From assembly GCA_036677145.1 (NCBI GenBank), contig JAKFFF010000037.1:26956-90955 (forward strand): a stretch of DNA of 64,000 bases. The letters run 5' to 3'. Positions 27,033 to 35,219 of this stretch are shown here, one piece after another. Source of the stretch: CADEED01 sp036677145 (lineage in GTDB: Bacteria; Pseudomonadota; Gammaproteobacteria; Steroidobacterales; Steroidobacteraceae). Position 1 is the stretch's first letter. Each line of letters starts with the position of its first letter. A program made the translations under genes and the position numbers. The notes beneath the pieces are model-generated. The model did no database searches, was not told the DNA's origin, and saw nothing but the letters and a program-made list of their open reading frames with translations.

Positions 27033-28375
27033 TTCAGGCCCGGCGCCAGCTTGCGCGTGAACTCGCGCCGCAAGAGTAGATAGCTCACGCCCGCCTGCAG
27101 GAACATGCTGGCGACGGACACGTACCACAGTTGGTGCAGCGTGAAGTCCGGGCGCGCCGACAGCCAGAGCGCCGGCACGAGGAACACCACCAGCCGGACC
27201 GCGCTCGAAGCCACGGTCGGCCAGGTATTGCCGAGCCCCTGGAAAATAGACGAGCAGCTGAAGATCACGCCGTTCGCGGCGAACATCCACGAGCTGATCA
27301 TCAGCATCTCCGCGCCTACGGCCACGACGTCGGCTTCATTCGTGAAGATGTGCATGAACCAGTCCGCCTCGATCTGGCACAACACTGTGAGCAAGGACAT
27401 GATCACGATGCTGATGCCGACGGCCCAGCGGAACGTCTCGCGCACGCGCTCTGGTTTGCGCGCGCCGAAATTCTGACCGGCGATCGGCGCCGCCGCGAAG
27501 GCCACCGCCATCGCCGGCAGGAGGACGATACGCATCACGCCGGATCCGACGCCGAATCCAGCCTGCGCCGCCGCGCCGAAATCGCGGATCATCCAGTACA
27601 TCGACGCCATGACGATCGACATCAGGAAGAATTCGAGGCCGATCGGCATTCCGATCTCCAGGAGCTTCGTCCACACCTTGGTCTGCAGGCGCATCTGCCC
27701 GCGGTGGATCGCAACGTATTTTTCGTGCTTGAAGAAGTAGTAGGCGCACAACACGACGCCCACGGACACGGCGATCGTGCTGGCCATTCCCGCGCCGGCG
27801 GCGCCAAAAGGCCGGCCAGTACCCCAGCCGGCGATCAGCACGGCCGCGAGCACGATGTTCACGCCCAGCGTGATCATCTGGATGATCATCGTGGGCATCA
27901 CGATGCCCGTGCCGCGCAGCGTCGCGAACATCGAGATCATGATGAACTGCAGGCCGAGCCCGGGCGCGAACCAATATAGATAGTCGATGCCCGCCTGCGC
28001 GGTTTCCGCATCGGCGGCCACGGTGTGCATGTACGCGGCGGAGCCGGCGTACACACCCGCGATCACGAGCACGACCAGGATCAGCGACAACATCAGCGAC
28101 TGGTTGAACACCAGGTTCGCGCGGTCGCGCTGCTGGGCGCCGACCGCCTGGGACACGAGCGCGAGCGTGCCGACGTTGAGGATCTGCGTGAGCGCCAGCA
28201 CCACGAACCAGATGTTGCCGGCCGACGTGACGCCGGCGGTTACCGCGTCACCAAGCTGCGTGACGAAATACAGGTCCGTGAAGAAATACAGCGTCTGAAC
28301 GAAGATGGCGATCGCCATCTGCGTGGCCATCGTCGTGATGTGGCCCGGTATCGAGCCGGTGCTGAGGTCCTTCAT
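27029..28375 (-). CDS. MATE-family multidrug efflux transporter
   Basis: This 448-residue inner-membrane protein has about twelve transmembrane helices and the family N-terminus MKDLSTGSIPGHITTMATQM. It should export cationic compounds in exchange for Na+ or H+. Its stop converges with the aminotransferase stop, sharing three bases around a CTAG. A polyamine or drug substrate cannot be told apart. The start codon falls in a 19-bp tandem repeat and there is no clear Shine-Dalgarno. Confidence 0.92.
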   Translation of the reverse strand: MKDLSTGSIPGHITTMATQMAIAIFVQTLYFFTDLYFVTQLGDAVTAGVTSAGNIWFVVLALTQILNVGTLALVSQAVGAQQRDRANLVFNQSLMLSLILVVLVIAGVYAGSAAYMHTVAADAETAQAGIDYLYWFAPGLGLQFIMISMFATLRGTGIVMPTMIIQMITLGVNIVLAAVLIAGWGTGRPFGAAGAGMASTIAVSVGVVLCAYYFFKHEKYVAIHRGQMRLQTKVWTKLLEIGMPIGLEFFLMSIVMASMYWMIRDFGAAAQAGFGVGSGVMRIVLLPAMAVAFAAAPIAGQNFGARKPERVRETFRWAVGISIVIMSLLTVLCQIEADWFMHIFTNEADVVAVGAEMLMISSWMFAANGVIFSCSSIFQGLGNTWPTVASSAVRLVVFLVPALWLSARPDFTLHQLWYVSVASMFLQAGVSYLLLRREFTRKLAPGLN

Positions 28376-28410
28376 TCGTCTAACTATCGGTCATGCGTCT
28401 AACTATCGGC
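28373..28410. repeat. 19-bp tandem repeat spanning the MATE start codon
   Basis: Two head-to-tail 19-bp copies (28373-28391 and 28392-28410) differ at two positions and share CGTCTAACTATCGG. On the minus strand each copy ends in an ATG. The downstream ATG starts the MATE gene. The upstream one opens a 4-codon frame (Met-Thr-Asp-Ser-stop) that ends 4 bases before it. Confidence 0.8.
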
Positions 28411-28420
28411 TCGATGCGCC

Positions 28421-28459
28421 AAAAAAGGAAAGGCCGGTCGCGAGGCGCCCGGCCTTTCC
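28421..28459 (-). terminator. Rho-independent terminator of the TorF porin gene
   Basis: An 11-bp perfect stem (28449-28459 with 28427-28437), an 11-base loop and six T residues on the minus strand (28426-28421). It lies 43 bases past the porin stop and before the MATE start, so it isolates the two transcripts. Confidence 0.9.
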
Positions 28460-28501
28460 CAATCAGCTTGTAACTGATCTTAGCGAAGTATCAAGGTCGA
28501 A

Positions 28502-29209
28502 TCAGTCGCCCCAGGGGAACGTCGTCGTCACGCCGATGAGGCCACGAACTTCGTTGTTGTTCGGGCCGCTCGTGATCTTGGCGTCACCACTGGCATCGGT
28601 GCCGGTGATCTTGCCGAAGATCGTGAAATTGCCGGCCGAGACGTTGAGCGCAACGGAATAGTCGATGAGTTCATTGTCTTCCCAGCCGTCACCCCAGGCG
28701 TAGCCGGCATGTAAACCGAGCGACACCGGCGATTCACCGAATGGATGCGAGTAGTTGGCTTCGGTGTACTGCGCACTCACACCCGAGCCGAACAGGTCAT
28801 CGGTGTACCACTGCTTGAATCCGAAATTGCCGGCATTGAAACCCGCGTAGACCTCGAGGTAGTCCTCGGTGTCGTCGGAACCCGGATAGGTGTAGTAGTT
28901 GCCACCCGCCGTCCAGGAGAAGGTGTCGTTGATCGTGCCGGTGTAGCCGGCATAGACATCCAGCTCGACGTTCGCATCGTTGCCGTTGCCGAAGTCGATG
29001 CTGCTCGACGCCCAGGCGCCAACGGCAAATCCGCTCTCGCCGAAGGCGTAGTCCGCACTACCTTGAATCGCAGGATCTTTCGCGCTTTGGCTGAAGCCGC
29101 GGAAGTCGTAGTCGCTGACGGCAGTCCAGGTTGAGCTGAATTGAGCTTGTGAGACGCCGCTTAGGGCCAGGAGGCCGATCACAAGCGTCAGTGTTTTTAT
29201 CGATTTCAT
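28502..29209 (-). CDS. TorF-family putative porin
   Basis: This 235-residue protein has a signal peptide (TLVIGLLALSGVSQAQ). It is beta-rich with acidic loops and opens the mature part with WTAVSDYDFRGFSQSAKDPA, the TorF (TIGR02001) signature. Alternating aromatic/polar strands run to the end. It is expected in the outer membrane; its substrate is unknown. AGGATTA precedes the ATG, and a strong terminator follows at 28421-28459. The low-charge, Gly/Asn-rich composition contrasts with the Arg-rich neighbours. Confidence 0.9.
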   Translation of the reverse strand: MKSIKTLTLVIGLLALSGVSQAQFSSTWTAVSDYDFRGFSQSAKDPAIQGSADYAFGESGFAVGAWASSSIDFGNGNDANVELDVYAGYTGTINDTFSWTAGGNYYTYPGSDDTEDYLEVYAGFNAGNFGFKQWYTDDLFGSGVSAQYTEANYSHPFGESPVSLGLHAGYAWGDGWEDNELIDYSVALNVSAGNFTIFGKITGTDASGDAKITSGPNNNEVRGLIGVTTTFPWGD

Positions 29210-29375
29210 TAATCCTCCGAGGGCTAAAGGGCCCCAGTACTAAAGCAAGCGTTGTGCCATTCTTGCTCTCAACCCAAAAATTCCTCGTTTTTTCAGAGGT
29301 TTGAGTGTCGCAAAAAGATACACACCGGCAGGAACGCGCCGGATTATGACGCCGAAGGCCTAAGGTTTGCACTAC

Positions 29376-29726
29376 TTAAGTGCGCGCCTCGAAGATCGCG
29401 TAGAACTTGGTGCACTCTTCTAGTACTTCCCAGGTCCCTTCGAAGCCCGCCGGCACGACGAAACCAGCCCCTGCTCCGAATTCCCAGCGCTCTCCGGCAC
29501 TGTTTTCGAGCGCCACGCGGCCCCGAGTGAGGCAGCAGAACTCCGACTCGGTGTACCGGATCCGCCATTTGCCGGGAGTACTGGTCCACCGTCCAGCGAA
29601 GAACTGCTCGGTGCTGTCGCTGAAATAGTTGGTGACCAACTGTCGGGGGCTGCCCGAGATGAGCCGCTCGGCGGCGGGGGCGGAAGGATCACCGGCGCGG
29701 GATTGAGAAAAGTCGACGATCTGCAT
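29376..29726 (-). CDS. Cupin-domain protein (DUF861/EutQ-like)
   Basis: This 116-residue single-domain cupin contains GKWRIRYTESEFCCLTRGRV followed by an ENSAGERWEFGAGAGFVVPAGFEGTWEV sequence, the two beta-motifs of the Cupin_3 (DUF861) family. The function is unknown. A very good GGAGG lies 5 bases before ATG 29726; the frame is open further upstream, but no better start appears. It stands alone between the porin and the OmpA-like gene. The 166 bases on its 3' side (29210-29375) hold no gene I can support. Confidence 0.85.
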   Translation of the reverse strand: MQIVDFSQSRAGDPSAPAAERLISGSPRQLVTNYFSDSTEQFFAGRWTSTPGKWRIRYTESEFCCLTRGRVALENSAGERWEFGAGAGFVVPAGFEGTWEVLEECTKFYAIFEART

Positions 29727-29832
29727 GGGGCCTCCGTTTTCGACGCCCCGTATCGTAAGACCAGAACCATAAAGAAGAGGCGGCGCGACCCCCTCGGATC
29801 GCACCGCCCGCGCGGGTGTCATGAACAACCGG

Positions 29833-30516
29833 TCAGTTGCTGGCGAGAGCCGCGCCCTTTTCGAGCCGGATCTCGACGCAACGCTCGAAGGCCTGGTCAT
29901 CCGGGATGGAGTCACTGGCCGCGAACCGCTCGCCCATCGCCTCGATGATCAGGCGGTCCTTCGGCACGCCCGCTTTTTCGAGTTCGTCCGCGACCATCGC
30001 GGCACGTTCCTGCGAGAGCTTGAGGTTCAGTTCTTCATCACCGCGCGCATCCGCGAATCCGGAGACACGCACGCGCACGTCGGAAAGTCCGGCGATCAGC
30101 GCACCCAGTCGTGCGAGGCGCGCACGATCGCTGTCGCGGACCGTGGTCTGCCCGGTGCGGAACTGGATCGTCGAACCCACCTGCCCGGCCTTGCCGGAGA
30201 GTGAATCCAGCGACGTCGACAAATTGCCGACCTCACCCGCGAGCAGCGCGGCCTCCGCCTTGCGAGCGGCGAGCGCCTGGCTCTTCGCGTGACTGCGTTC
30301 GCCCATCTTGCCGCCGATCATGGCGCCGGCGACCAGGCCGATCGGTCCGCCCGCCGCCGCGCCGATGAGCGCGCCGCTCACGAAACCGGCTGCGCCGCGT
30401 TTGCCACCGTCGTCCGTTCCCGGCGATTTGGCGAAGGCCGGATTCACGGTCAGCGTGATGGCCAACATTCCCGCGACCAGCGCGGGGTTGCGAAATTTCG
30501 TCGTCCAGGTGCCCAT
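29833..30516 (-). CDS. OmpA-family protein with glycine-zipper segment
   Basis: The protein has 227 residues. It has a signal peptide (LVAGMLAITLTVNPAFA), then a Gly/Ala-rich zipper (GAAGFVSGALIGAAAGGPIG, residues ~41-70) that could cross or insert in the membrane, and a C-terminal OmpA peptidoglycan-binding domain (FRTGQTTVRDSDRARLARL, then GFADARGDEELNLKLSQERA). The layout resembles sortase-associated OmpA-like proteins (PdsO), but no sortase is nearby. AGAGGGAAC precedes the ATG, and a leader hairpin is at 30541-30564. Confidence 0.85.
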   Translation of the reverse strand: MGTWTTKFRNPALVAGMLAITLTVNPAFAKSPGTDDGGKRGAAGFVSGALIGAAAGGPIGLVAGAMIGGKMGERSHAKSQALAARKAEAALLAGEVGNLSTSLDSLSGKAGQVGSTIQFRTGQTTVRDSDRARLARLGALIAGLSDVRVRVSGFADARGDEELNLKLSQERAAMVADELEKAGVPKDRLIIEAMGERFAASDSIPDDQAFERCVEIRLEKGAALASN

Positions 30517-30540
30517 GTTCCCTCTCCAGTTGTTGAATCA

Positions 30541-30564
30541 CTCGAGAGCGGTTTTGCTCTCGAG
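30541..30564. promoter_or_regulatory. Leader hairpin upstream of the OmpA-like gene
   Basis: CTCGAGAGC (30541-30549) pairs perfectly with GCTCTCGAG (30556-30564) around a 6-base loop, 25 bases before the start codon at 30516. There is no T-run. It may stabilise or attenuate the mRNA. Confidence 0.55.
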
Positions 30565-30636
30565 ATTCATTTCAACGCTGGATCGGGAACCCGGCCGGGC
30601 ACGGATCGGGCGAACCCCCGATGAATCGTGGCAAAA

Positions 30637-30755
30637 AATGGGGACATTCCTCGTTTCCTAGCAAAAGGGGACGGACCTCCCGACGCCGACATCGAGTGTC
30701 AGCGGAGCTGATGAGGCCTGACCCCTTTTGCTAGGAAACGAGGAATGTCCCCATT
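30637..30755. mobile_element. Non-autonomous palindromic REP/RAYT-type element
   Basis: A perfect 34-bp inverted repeat (30637-30670 and 30722-30755) flanks 51 bases. It is built from four 13-base words fitting GGGGWC-N4-CTC: GGGGACATTCCTC at 30640 and GGGGACGGACCTC at 30667 on the plus strand, GGGGTCAGGCCTC at 30725-30713 and GGGGACATTCCTC at 30752-30740 on the minus strand. No transposase is present here. The right arm runs into the stop codon of the methyltransferase gene (30756-30754). GGGG-rich words of this kind are seen beside RAYT (Y1) transposases in other genomes; that link is from memory. Confidence 0.75.
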
Positions 30756-32145
30756 AAAACGTGCGGGACTCGCTGTCTTCGTGCAAGCGGGTGAGGAAAA
30801 TCCGCACGTGCGACTCGGCGTCCTCGGCGCTCATCAGCCGCTGCTCGACCAGCATTCGCGCCATGTCGCGCATCGAACGTTCACCGTTGATCATCGCCAG
30901 CAGGAATGCATGCACGCGGCTGGTCACCTGCTGCATTTCAAATGCGCGTGTGCGTGGCACCGGCCTGCCGCCGTCGGCCAGCCATTCGGGCAGCACGCGC
31001 GCACGCGGAGTCTCGGCGGGCGGGCCGGCTTTCTCCGTCACCCAGGTGACCACCTGTTCGAGCCGCGAATGGCGACTGGCCGGCGAACGCATGTACGGCA
31101 CCGTCGCTTCTCGCACTCGCGGCGCGCCGAAACCGGCCGCCGGCAGCAGCTCGAGCACCTCCTCGAGACCGATGCGTTCGGCATGCGAGGCGCGCGAAAA
31201 AGCGAGCGATCCGGTATTGATCCAGCGCCCGCCGGGCTTGAGCAATAGGTTGATGCGTGCCGCGACGCGCGCGAACGGCTCGCCGATGATGTCGATGAAC
31301 CAGGGCGTGACGACGGTATCGAAAGCGCCGTCCGCGAACGGCGGCTGCAGCGCATCAGCGCCGACCAGGACGAGACCGGCACGCGTCGGGCCGGGCGACG
31401 ACAGGCGCCGCAGCACCGCGTGATCCTCGATGCGCCGCGGCGCGATCGGGAATTCGTACAACTCGACCGCGCGCCCGGCGTACAACTCGCGCGCCGCGAA
31501 CAGCAGCAGCGGATTGAAATCTGTCGCGACCGTCAGCGGCGCATCGCCCGCGGCATGCAGATCGTAGGCAAGCCGGCCCGCGCCCGCGCCCTGCACCAGC
31601 GTGCGGCCGAGCCCGGCGAGGCTGACGTCCGATTCATTGCCATCCAGGACGGCCGCGACCTCGCCCAAAGCGGCCGCATTCTCTTCCTCGCCCCACGACC
31701 AGTCGCGATGCAGGTTCACGTAGTAGTTAGTCAGGCCCTGCTCGATCGGCAGGCGCGTGCCGAGCGCTAGATGGGTGGGCTCGGCGGCGCCGCCGGCATC
31801 GAGGCCGAGCGGTGCGAGCAACGTGCGCAGCCGCGCGGCCTGGTCGTCATATGACGCCGCGACACTTTCCAGGCGCCGGCGCGTCGCGGATGCGAGGCCA
31901 GCCGCCGCGAGCCCGGCGCGCATCGCGGCGGCCTCCGAGCCCAGGTGTTGCGTGAGCAATGCGAGGCGCGAACGCCAGTCCGCGAGCGCGAGCCGCGGTT
32001 CGGGAAACAACCACGGAATGTCGCCGATCACCGGAAAACCGCTGCTGCAGGCCGGGCACATCCAGCCAGCCCGCTCGAGCGCGAGTTGCCCGCGTCTGCA
32101 ACGCGGACATGCAAGGACACTCGTCAACAATTGTGATTCGGACAC
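30754..32145 (-). CDS. Zinc-ribbon SAM-dependent methyltransferase-like protein
   Basis: The protein has about 463 residues. The N-terminus has a CPRC...CPAC zinc ribbon followed by GFPVIGDIPWLF, as in Trm112/UbiE-like N-domains. The centre carries a Rossmann-type region (SLAGLGRTLVQGAGAGRLAYDL, then ADALQPPFADGAFDTVVTPWF), typical of class I methyltransferases, and a later LLKPGGRWINTG. The C-terminal ~90 residues are helical and unrecognised. The substrate is unknown. GTG 32145 is chosen because GGGAG lies 7 bases upstream. Its stop overlaps the palindromic element. Confidence 0.72.
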   Translation of the reverse strand: MSESQLLTSVLACPRCRRGQLALERAGWMCPACSSGFPVIGDIPWLFPEPRLALADWRSRLALLTQHLGSEAAAMRAGLAAAGLASATRRRLESVAASYDDQAARLRTLLAPLGLDAGGAAEPTHLALGTRLPIEQGLTNYYVNLHRDWSWGEEENAAALGEVAAVLDGNESDVSLAGLGRTLVQGAGAGRLAYDLHAAGDAPLTVATDFNPLLLFAARELYAGRAVELYEFPIAPRRIEDHAVLRRLSSPGPTRAGLVLVGADALQPPFADGAFDTVVTPWFIDIIGEPFARVAARINLLLKPGGRWINTGSLAFSRASHAERIGLEEVLELLPAAGFGAPRVREATVPYMRSPASRHSRLEQVVTWVTEKAGPPAETPRARVLPEWLADGGRPVPRTRAFEMQQVTSRVHAFLLAMINGERSMRDMARMLVEQRLMSAEDAESHVRIFLTRLHEDSESRTF

Positions 32146-32291
32146 GCCAGGGCTCCCGCGGGACGCCCCGCGCGGCAATGCTGGCGGGCGCCGGGGCGTT
32201 GGTCAACGCAAAATGCCGTCCACGAGGCGACTTTTCCGCCGTGGTTAGGCGAGAATCGGCCGGTCCGACAAGTACAACGACAGGTCTCGCG

Positions 32292-32801
32292 ATGAACGAC
32301 GTAGCGAATCCGTACGCGCCTCCGCGCGCGAAAGTTTCCGATGCCCCCATCGATGACGACGATCTGGAACCCGCCAGCCGCGGCATCCGGCTCGCCGCGG
32401 CATTCCTCGACGGTTTCCTCATCATGTGCGCGATCTACGTGCCCATGTTCATCAGCAGCCTCTTCACGGTCGGCGTGGGCCGCGACGATTCCGCCTCGGT
32501 GTTCGCGGCCCTGGCGGGGTTGTCGATCATGCTGCTCAGCCTTGCCGCCTTTCTGGTGGTCACGACTTACTACGTCGCGCGCGATGGCCAGACGCTCGCG
32601 AAGAAATGGCTGGGCATCAAGGTGGTTCGCAGCGACGGCACGAAGGCGTCGCTGGGCCGCATCTTCGCGTTGCGCAATCTCATCAGCTGGCTGCTCGCCT
32701 TCACATTCGTCTACACCATCGTCGACGCGCTGTTCATCTTCGGCGACGAGCGCCAGTGCCTGCACGACAAGATGGCCGACACCATCGTCGTCGTAGCCTG
32801 A
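32292..32801 (+). CDS. RDD-family membrane protein (first copy)
   Basis: This 169-residue protein has a short cytoplasmic leader (NPYAPPRAKVSDAP) and the RDD signature SRGIRLAAAFLDGFLI followed by two more membrane helices (LSIMLLSLAAFLVV and ISWLLAFTFVYTI). GQTLAKKWLGIKVV is the conserved family loop. It is the first gene of the RDD-SpoIIM-DUF4129-MoxR-DUF58 run, 21 bases ahead of a second RDD gene. RDD proteins are often placed with transport or envelope-maintenance complexes. Confidence 0.87.
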   Translation: MNDVANPYAPPRAKVSDAPIDDDDLEPASRGIRLAAAFLDGFLIMCAIYVPMFISSLFTVGVGRDDSASVFAALAGLSIMLLSLAAFLVVTTYYVARDGQTLAKKWLGIKVVRSDGTKASLGRIFALRNLISWLLAFTFVYTIVDALFIFGDERQCLHDKMADTIVVVA

Positions 32802-32822
32802 GTCCCGGAGGCCGGAACCCGC

Positions 32823-33515
32823 TTGCTCGACTCGATCGTCGCGGCTGAGACACCCGAAGGAATCCTGCTGGAGCTGCGGCCAGCCGGGCTCTCCGCGCGT
32901 TTCTGCGCATTCATGATCGACTTCCTGATCATGCTGGCCATCTACTACGCGACCGCCTTCGTGGCGCTGCTGCTCGGCGGAGTCGGCATCGCGTTCTGGC
33001 TGATCCTCATCTTCGTGCTCGTCTGGTTCTACCCGGTGATCTTCGAACTCGGCCGCACCGGTGCAACGCCGGGCAAACGCGCCATGGGCCTGAAGGTCGT
33101 CATGGACAACGGCCTGCCGATCACGCCGGCCGCATCGCTCACGCGCAACCTGCTGCGGGTGGCCGACTTCATGCCCGCGGCCTTCGGCTTCGGAATCCTG
33201 AGCATCCTGCTGCGCAAAGACAGCAAGCGCCTCGGCGACATCGCGGCGGCGACGCTGGTCGTGCACGAACGCCGTCCCGCGCCCAAGGCCACTCTCGACA
33301 TGGTGACACCCGTCGCGCCGCAGCGTCCGCTCGCGCCGCGCGATCAATCCGCCGTCATTGCGCTGGCGGCGCGCGCCCCGTCACTCACGATCGAACGCCT
33401 CGACGAACTCGCGGCGATCGCCGCATCGATCCAGGGCACCGAAGAACGTCCGGGCACCGAGGTGACGCGCCGCGTGCTCGGCGTCGCGCAATGGTTGTTA
33501 GGGAGGCGCTCATGA
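32823..33515 (+). CDS. RDD-family membrane protein (second copy)
   Basis: This 230-residue protein starts at TTG 32823, with GGAGG about 13 bases upstream. The leader TPEGILLELRPAGLSARFCA runs into FMIDFLIMLAIYY, the RDD helix. TGATPGKRAMGLKVV is the conserved loop. The C-terminal ~70 residues are soluble and Ala/Arg-rich. The leader form is typical of RDD proteins encoded beside SpoIIM and DUF4129 genes. The stop overlaps the next ATG (ATGA). Confidence 0.87.
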   Translation: MLDSIVAAETPEGILLELRPAGLSARFCAFMIDFLIMLAIYYATAFVALLLGGVGIAFWLILIFVLVWFYPVIFELGRTGATPGKRAMGLKVVMDNGLPITPAASLTRNLLRVADFMPAAFGFGILSILLRKDSKRLGDIAAATLVVHERRPAPKATLDMVTPVAPQRPLAPRDQSAVIALAARAPSLTIERLDELAAIAASIQGTEERPGTEVTRRVLGVAQWLLGRRS

Positions 33516-34495
33516 CGCCGCTGCACTTCGAAAGTCTCTACCAGGAAGAATGGACGGAGCTCGAAAATCACGTGCGCCTGATCCTGGCCGGCAAGAACCA
33601 TGTCGGCAAGGGATTCAATCCGATCCGCGGCGAGCGGGTCGCGGCGCTGTACCGCCGCGCCTGCGAACATCTCGCGCTCGCCCGCGCCCGCTCCTACCCG
33701 CGTTACCTGCTCGACCGGCTCGACAAGCTCACCGGCGATGCACACCAGGTGATCTACCAGCGGCGCGAGTTCGGCCTGTCGCGCATCCGGCGCGCCATCC
33801 TGGTCGATTTCCCGCGTGCGGTGCGCGCGCACGCCAGTTATGTCTGGCTTTCGACCGCCGCGTTCGGGCTGCCGATGCTGATCATGGGACTGCTCGTGTA
33901 TCTGCGCCCTGACCTGATTCTCTCGGTGGTCGACGCCGGCACCGCCGCCAACTTCGACCAGATGTATTCGGACTCCGCCGAATCCATCGGCAGCGTCCGT
34001 GGCGCCAACGAAGACTGGATCATGTTCGGCTTCTACATCGCCAACAACACGAGCATCGGCTTCCAGTGTTTCGCCGGCGGCCTGTTTGCCGGCGTCGGCA
34101 GCCTGTTCTTCCTCATATATAACGGCATCGTGATCGGCGCCGTCGCCGGCTATCTCACCGAACGCGGATACTCCGAAACGTTCTATTCGTTCGTCGTGAC
34201 ACACGGCGCCTTCGAGCTCACGGCCATCGTGTTGTCGGGCGCCGCCGGATTGCGCCTCGGTCATTCCCTGCTCGCGCCGGGACGAAACACGCGGCGGCAA
34301 AGTCTGGTGCTGGCAGCGCGCGAAACCATCATCATCGTGTACGGCTTCGCCGTGATGTTCCTGATCGCCGCGGCCATCGAAGCATTCTGGTCGTCGGCGC
34401 GCTGGCTGCCGAATGTCGTCAAATACAGTGTCGCGGCCGCGTGCTGGATCGCCGTGATCGCCTACTTCACACTGCAGGGCCGCCGTGCGGATTGA
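33512..34495 (+). CDS. Stage II sporulation protein M (SpoIIM)-like membrane protein
   Basis: The 327-residue protein has a cytoplasmic helical N-half (LENHVRLILAGKNHVGKG) and several membrane helices, among them LMGLLVYL-like and GLFAGVGSLFFLIYNGIVIG, followed by FVVTHGAFELTAIVLSGAAG, a SpoIIM signature. SpoIIM in Bacillus is part of an engulfment complex, but in proteobacteria it occurs in non-sporulating cells next to RDD/MoxR genes. An AGGGAGG site lies 5 bases before the ATG. Translation is coupled to both neighbours. Confidence 0.88.
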   Translation: MTPLHFESLYQEEWTELENHVRLILAGKNHVGKGFNPIRGERVAALYRRACEHLALARARSYPRYLLDRLDKLTGDAHQVIYQRREFGLSRIRRAILVDFPRAVRAHASYVWLSTAAFGLPMLIMGLLVYLRPDLILSVVDAGTAANFDQMYSDSAESIGSVRGANEDWIMFGFYIANNTSIGFQCFAGGLFAGVGSLFFLIYNGIVIGAVAGYLTERGYSETFYSFVVTHGAFELTAIVLSGAAGLRLGHSLLAPGRNTRRQSLVLAARETIIIVYGFAVMFLIAAAIEAFWSSARWLPNVVKYSVAAACWIAVIAYFTLQGRRAD

Positions 34496-35219
34496 CACCC
34501 TCGCATTGCAAATGCGGCCGCGCGCGGCGCACGAGGCGGCCGACCTCGGGGTGCGGCTGTGCCAACAGACCGCCCGTTCGGTGTACTCCTGCTATCTACT
34601 CGTCGCCGTGCCGATCGCCCTGATCGCGCTGTCGTTGTTCGAAGTCGCGCCCTGGCTGCCGATCCTGGTGTTGTGGTGGTCGAAGCCGTGGCTCGACCGC
34701 ACCGTCCTGTTCGTGCTGGCGCGCGCCGCGTTCGGGCAGTCGACGACGGTCGGCGATCTGTGGCGTGAACAGCGCTCGGTGTGGTGGCGTCAGTTCATCG
34801 TCACGTGGACGTGGCGCCGGCTGTCACCCTGGCGCTCGTTCACCCAGGCGGTCTATCAACTCGAGGGCCTGCCGTTCTTCCAGATTCGCGGGCGCATCGT
34901 GCAACTGCGCCGCCGTTACAGCGGCGCCGCGTTCATGATGACCAAGGCGTTCTACTGGGCGGAATTCGGACTCGCGTTCGCGCTGGTCTCGCTACTGTAC
35001 TGGTTCGCACCGCCCGGTGAAGACTTCAAGGTGATGTCGCTGTTCTCGGATACGTCCACGCAGATGGCGCAACTGGCCGCGTCCATCGCCTTCGCCATCG
35101 TCGTTTTGTTCCTCGAGCCGTTCTATGTCGCGGCGGGTTTCGGCATGTACCTGAACCGCCGCGCCGAGCTCGAAGCCTGGGACATCGAGCAGGAGTTTCG
35201 CCGTGCGTTCGCCACCTGA
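34485..35219 (+). CDS. Membrane protein of the SpoIIM-DUF4129 module
   Basis: This 244-residue protein starts at GTG 34485, overlapping the spoIIM end by 11 bases. Hydrophobic segments include SCYLLVAVPIALIALSLF, PWLPILVLWWSK, AEFGLAFALVSLLYWF and LAASIAFAIVVLFLEPFYVAAGFGMYLNRR. The last matches the C-terminus of small membrane proteins that accompany DUF4129. No enzymatic motif is evident. It should act in the inner membrane with its neighbours. Confidence 0.75.
   Translation: MRIDTLALQMRPRAAHEAADLGVRLCQQTARSVYSCYLLVAVPIALIALSLFEVAPWLPILVLWWSKPWLDRTVLFVLARAAFGQSTTVGDLWREQRSVWWRQFIVTWTWRRLSPWRSFTQAVYQLEGLPFFQIRGRIVQLRRRYSGAAFMMTKAFYWAEFGLAFALVSLLYWFAPPGEDFKVMSLFSDTSTQMAQLAASIAFAIVVLFLEPFYVAAGFGMYLNRRAELEAWDIEQEFRRAFAT

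Noticed and set aside
30637..30755. The inverted repeat as a simple transcription terminator
   Set aside because: The arms are 34 bp and 51 bp apart and composed of a repeated word, which fits a mobile palindrome better than a terminator.
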